Positions 63,084-64,000 of a stretch of 64,000 bases of DNA are shown in pieces. Each line of letters opens with the position of its first letter. Position 1 is the stretch's first letter. The translations under genes were made by a program, and so were the position numbers. The stretch is from NCBI RefSeq assembly GCF_000382265.1, contig NZ_KB907978.1:62001-126000 (forward strand), in the 5' to 3' direction. The notes beneath the pieces are model-generated. The model made no database searches, was not told the origin of the DNA, and worked only from the letters and a program-made list of their open reading frames with translations. Source of the stretch: Yoonia vestfoldensis DSM 16212. Lineage in GTDB: Bacteria; Pseudomonadota; Alphaproteobacteria; Rhodobacterales; Rhodobacteraceae.

Positions 63084-63109
63084 AAACGCCGCCCCGTGGG
63101 GCGGCGTTT
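63084..63109 (-). terminator. Intrinsic terminator of ftsH
   Basis: AAACGCCGCCCC at 63084-63095 pairs perfectly with GGGGCGGCGTTT at 63098-63109 over a two-base centre. On the minus strand the stem ends in GTTTT. It starts 6 bases after the ftsH stop. Confidence 0.8.
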
Positions 63110-63115
63110 GGTGTG

Positions 63116-64000
63116 TCAGACCGAAGGTTCTGGTTCCAGCCCGCCGTCAGGCGCGCGCGGCTTTTTCGGCTTGGTCTTGGGGATCGCCGTCACCGACGAC
63201 CCGGCAGACGGCGGGGTGCCGCCTTTGTCGTCCGTCGCATGTGGCAGTTCACCCGCCATGACGCGCTTGATCTCATCGCCGGTCAGGGTCTCGTATTCGA
63301 GCAAGCCCTGTGCCAGCCGTTCGAACTCTTCCTTCTTTTCGGTGATGACCTTGTAGGCCAGGTCATAACCGTCCTGAATGAACCTGCGGACTTCTTCCTC
63401 GATCATGACCTTGGTATCGGCCGATACCGAGAGACCAGCGGTGTTGCCCTGATAGCCTTCATGCGCTTCGGCATAATCGATGTTGCCGATCTTGTCGGAC
63501 ATCCCCCAGCGCAGCACCATCGCGCGGGCCAGCTGGCTGGCCTGCTGGATGTCACCGGCAGGGCCGTTGCTGACGGAATCGGGGCCGTATTTGATGATCT
63601 CGGCCGCCTTGCCCGCCATCGTCATCGCAAGACGCTGGTGGCATTCGTCCTTGAACATGTTCAGACGGTCCATTTCCGGCAGGCTCATCACCATGCCCAG
63701 CGCACCGCCGCGCGGAATGATTGTCGCCTTGTAGACAGGGTCGCATTTCGGCAGCTTGATGCCCACGATCGCGTGGCCCGCCTCGTGATAGGCGGTCATT
63801 TCCTTTTGCTCGGCTGTCATCACCATCGACCGGCGTTCAGCACCCATCATCACCTTGTCCTTGGCCGATTCGAAATCGATCATGGTGACGAACCGCCGAC
63901 CGACACGCGCGGCCATCAACGCGGCCTCGTTCACGAGGTTCGCCAGATCCGCGCCGGAAAACCCGGGCGAGCCGCGCGCGATGATCCGCAGATCGACATC
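63116..64000 (-). CDS. ftsH: ATP-dependent zinc metalloprotease FtsH, C-terminal part
   Basis: The last 294 codons of FtsH; the gene runs off the right edge. The visible N-terminal piece DVDLRIIARGSPGFSGADLA then NLVNEAALMAARVGRR is the end of the AAA domain (second region of homology and lid). The zinc protease domain has YHEAGHAIVG, MDRLNMFKDECHQRLAMTMA and IKYGPDSVSNGPAGDI. The third zinc ligand Asp lies in this last segment. The C-terminus is a short Pro/Lys-rich tail. FtsH is a membrane hexamer that degrades SecY, LpxC and other proteins; LpxC links it to lipid A. A terminator follows. Confidence 0.96.
   Translation of the reverse strand, partial: DVDLRIIARGSPGFSGADLANLVNEAALMAARVGRRFVTMIDFESAKDKVMMGAERRSMVMTAEQKEMTAYHEAGHAIVGIKLPKCDPVYKATIIPRGGALGMVMSLPEMDRLNMFKDECHQRLAMTMAGKAAEIIKYGPDSVSNGPAGDIQQASQLARAMVLRWGMSDKIGNIDYAEAHEGYQGNTAGLSVSADTKVMIEEEVRRFIQDGYDLAYKVITEKKEEFERLAQGLLEYETLTGDEIKRVMAGELPHATDDKGGTPPSAGSSVTAIPKTKPKKPRAPDGGLEPEPSV

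Overview
The window is typical chromosomal DNA of an alphaproteobacterium of the family Rhodobacteraceae (Roseobacter group). This rests on high GC content, dense operons with many ATGA-type overlaps, the block coxB-ctaB-(small ORF)-ctaG-coxC-SURF1-thrC-M16 peptidase, a Caulobacter-type tad/cpa pilus locus in which an OmpA-like lipoprotein takes the cpaD position, and a GC-rich element ending in ATATTT just downstream of several genes. I see no phage, insertion sequence, integrase or CRISPR array. About 63 protein genes and one tRNA can be supported. Both edges cut a gene: an ABC substrate-binding protein on the left and ftsH on the right.

Layout. 1-3647: oligopeptide-type ABC importer (binding protein end, two permeases, a double ATPase). 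3896-10797: GT4 glycosyltransferase, inositol-monophosphatase-like phosphatase, a convergent FkbM methyltransferase, then a tight run of GTP cyclohydrolase II, BchC-like dehydrogenase, degenerate PTPS-like protein, SAM methyltransferase and RibD-type reductase. This looks like an unassigned pteridine or ribitylaminopyrimidine pathway and is my best candidate for an undescribed system. 11004-12427: MarR regulator with a cysteine-rich tail and a palindromic operator, translationally coupled to a DMT exporter whose 5' end carries an in-frame TGA. 12653-12726: tRNA-Cys. 12927-16627: NeuC-like epimerase and two Kdo-transferase-like genes (lipopolysaccharide). 16624-26379: housekeeping genes (HDAC-like hydrolase, NUDIX, SDR, lysC, ptsP, EcsC, GNAT, flavin reductase, mtnP, apt).

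35514 down to 26603 (minus strand) is one compact block: cytochrome c oxidase subunits II and III, heme O synthase and assembly factors, then threonine synthase, an M16 peptidase, a GNAT and a glycolate-oxidase-like flavoprotein. 35677-42541 (plus): tldD, dprA, topA and a two-subunit CoA transferase. 42578-43414: lytic transglycosylase. 43764-54690: a nearly complete tad pilus locus with two Flp pilins, cpaB, cpaC, an OmpA lipoprotein, cpaE, cpaF, tadB, tadC, two TPR lipoproteins and the prepilin peptidase. A perfect TTAA-N7-TTAA CtrA-type box lies just before cpaC. An AAA ATPase of unknown job follows, ending at an intrinsic terminator.

56193-59293 holds the Lhr-like helicase and PdeM nuclease of the ligase-associated repair set. 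62962 down to 59380 is a one-carbon block (MOSC protein, fhs, chorismate mutase, folD), and ftsH runs off the right edge.

Starts were chosen from ribosome binding sites, overlaps and remembered family lengths. No database search was possible, so statements about families are from memory and functional proposals are inference.
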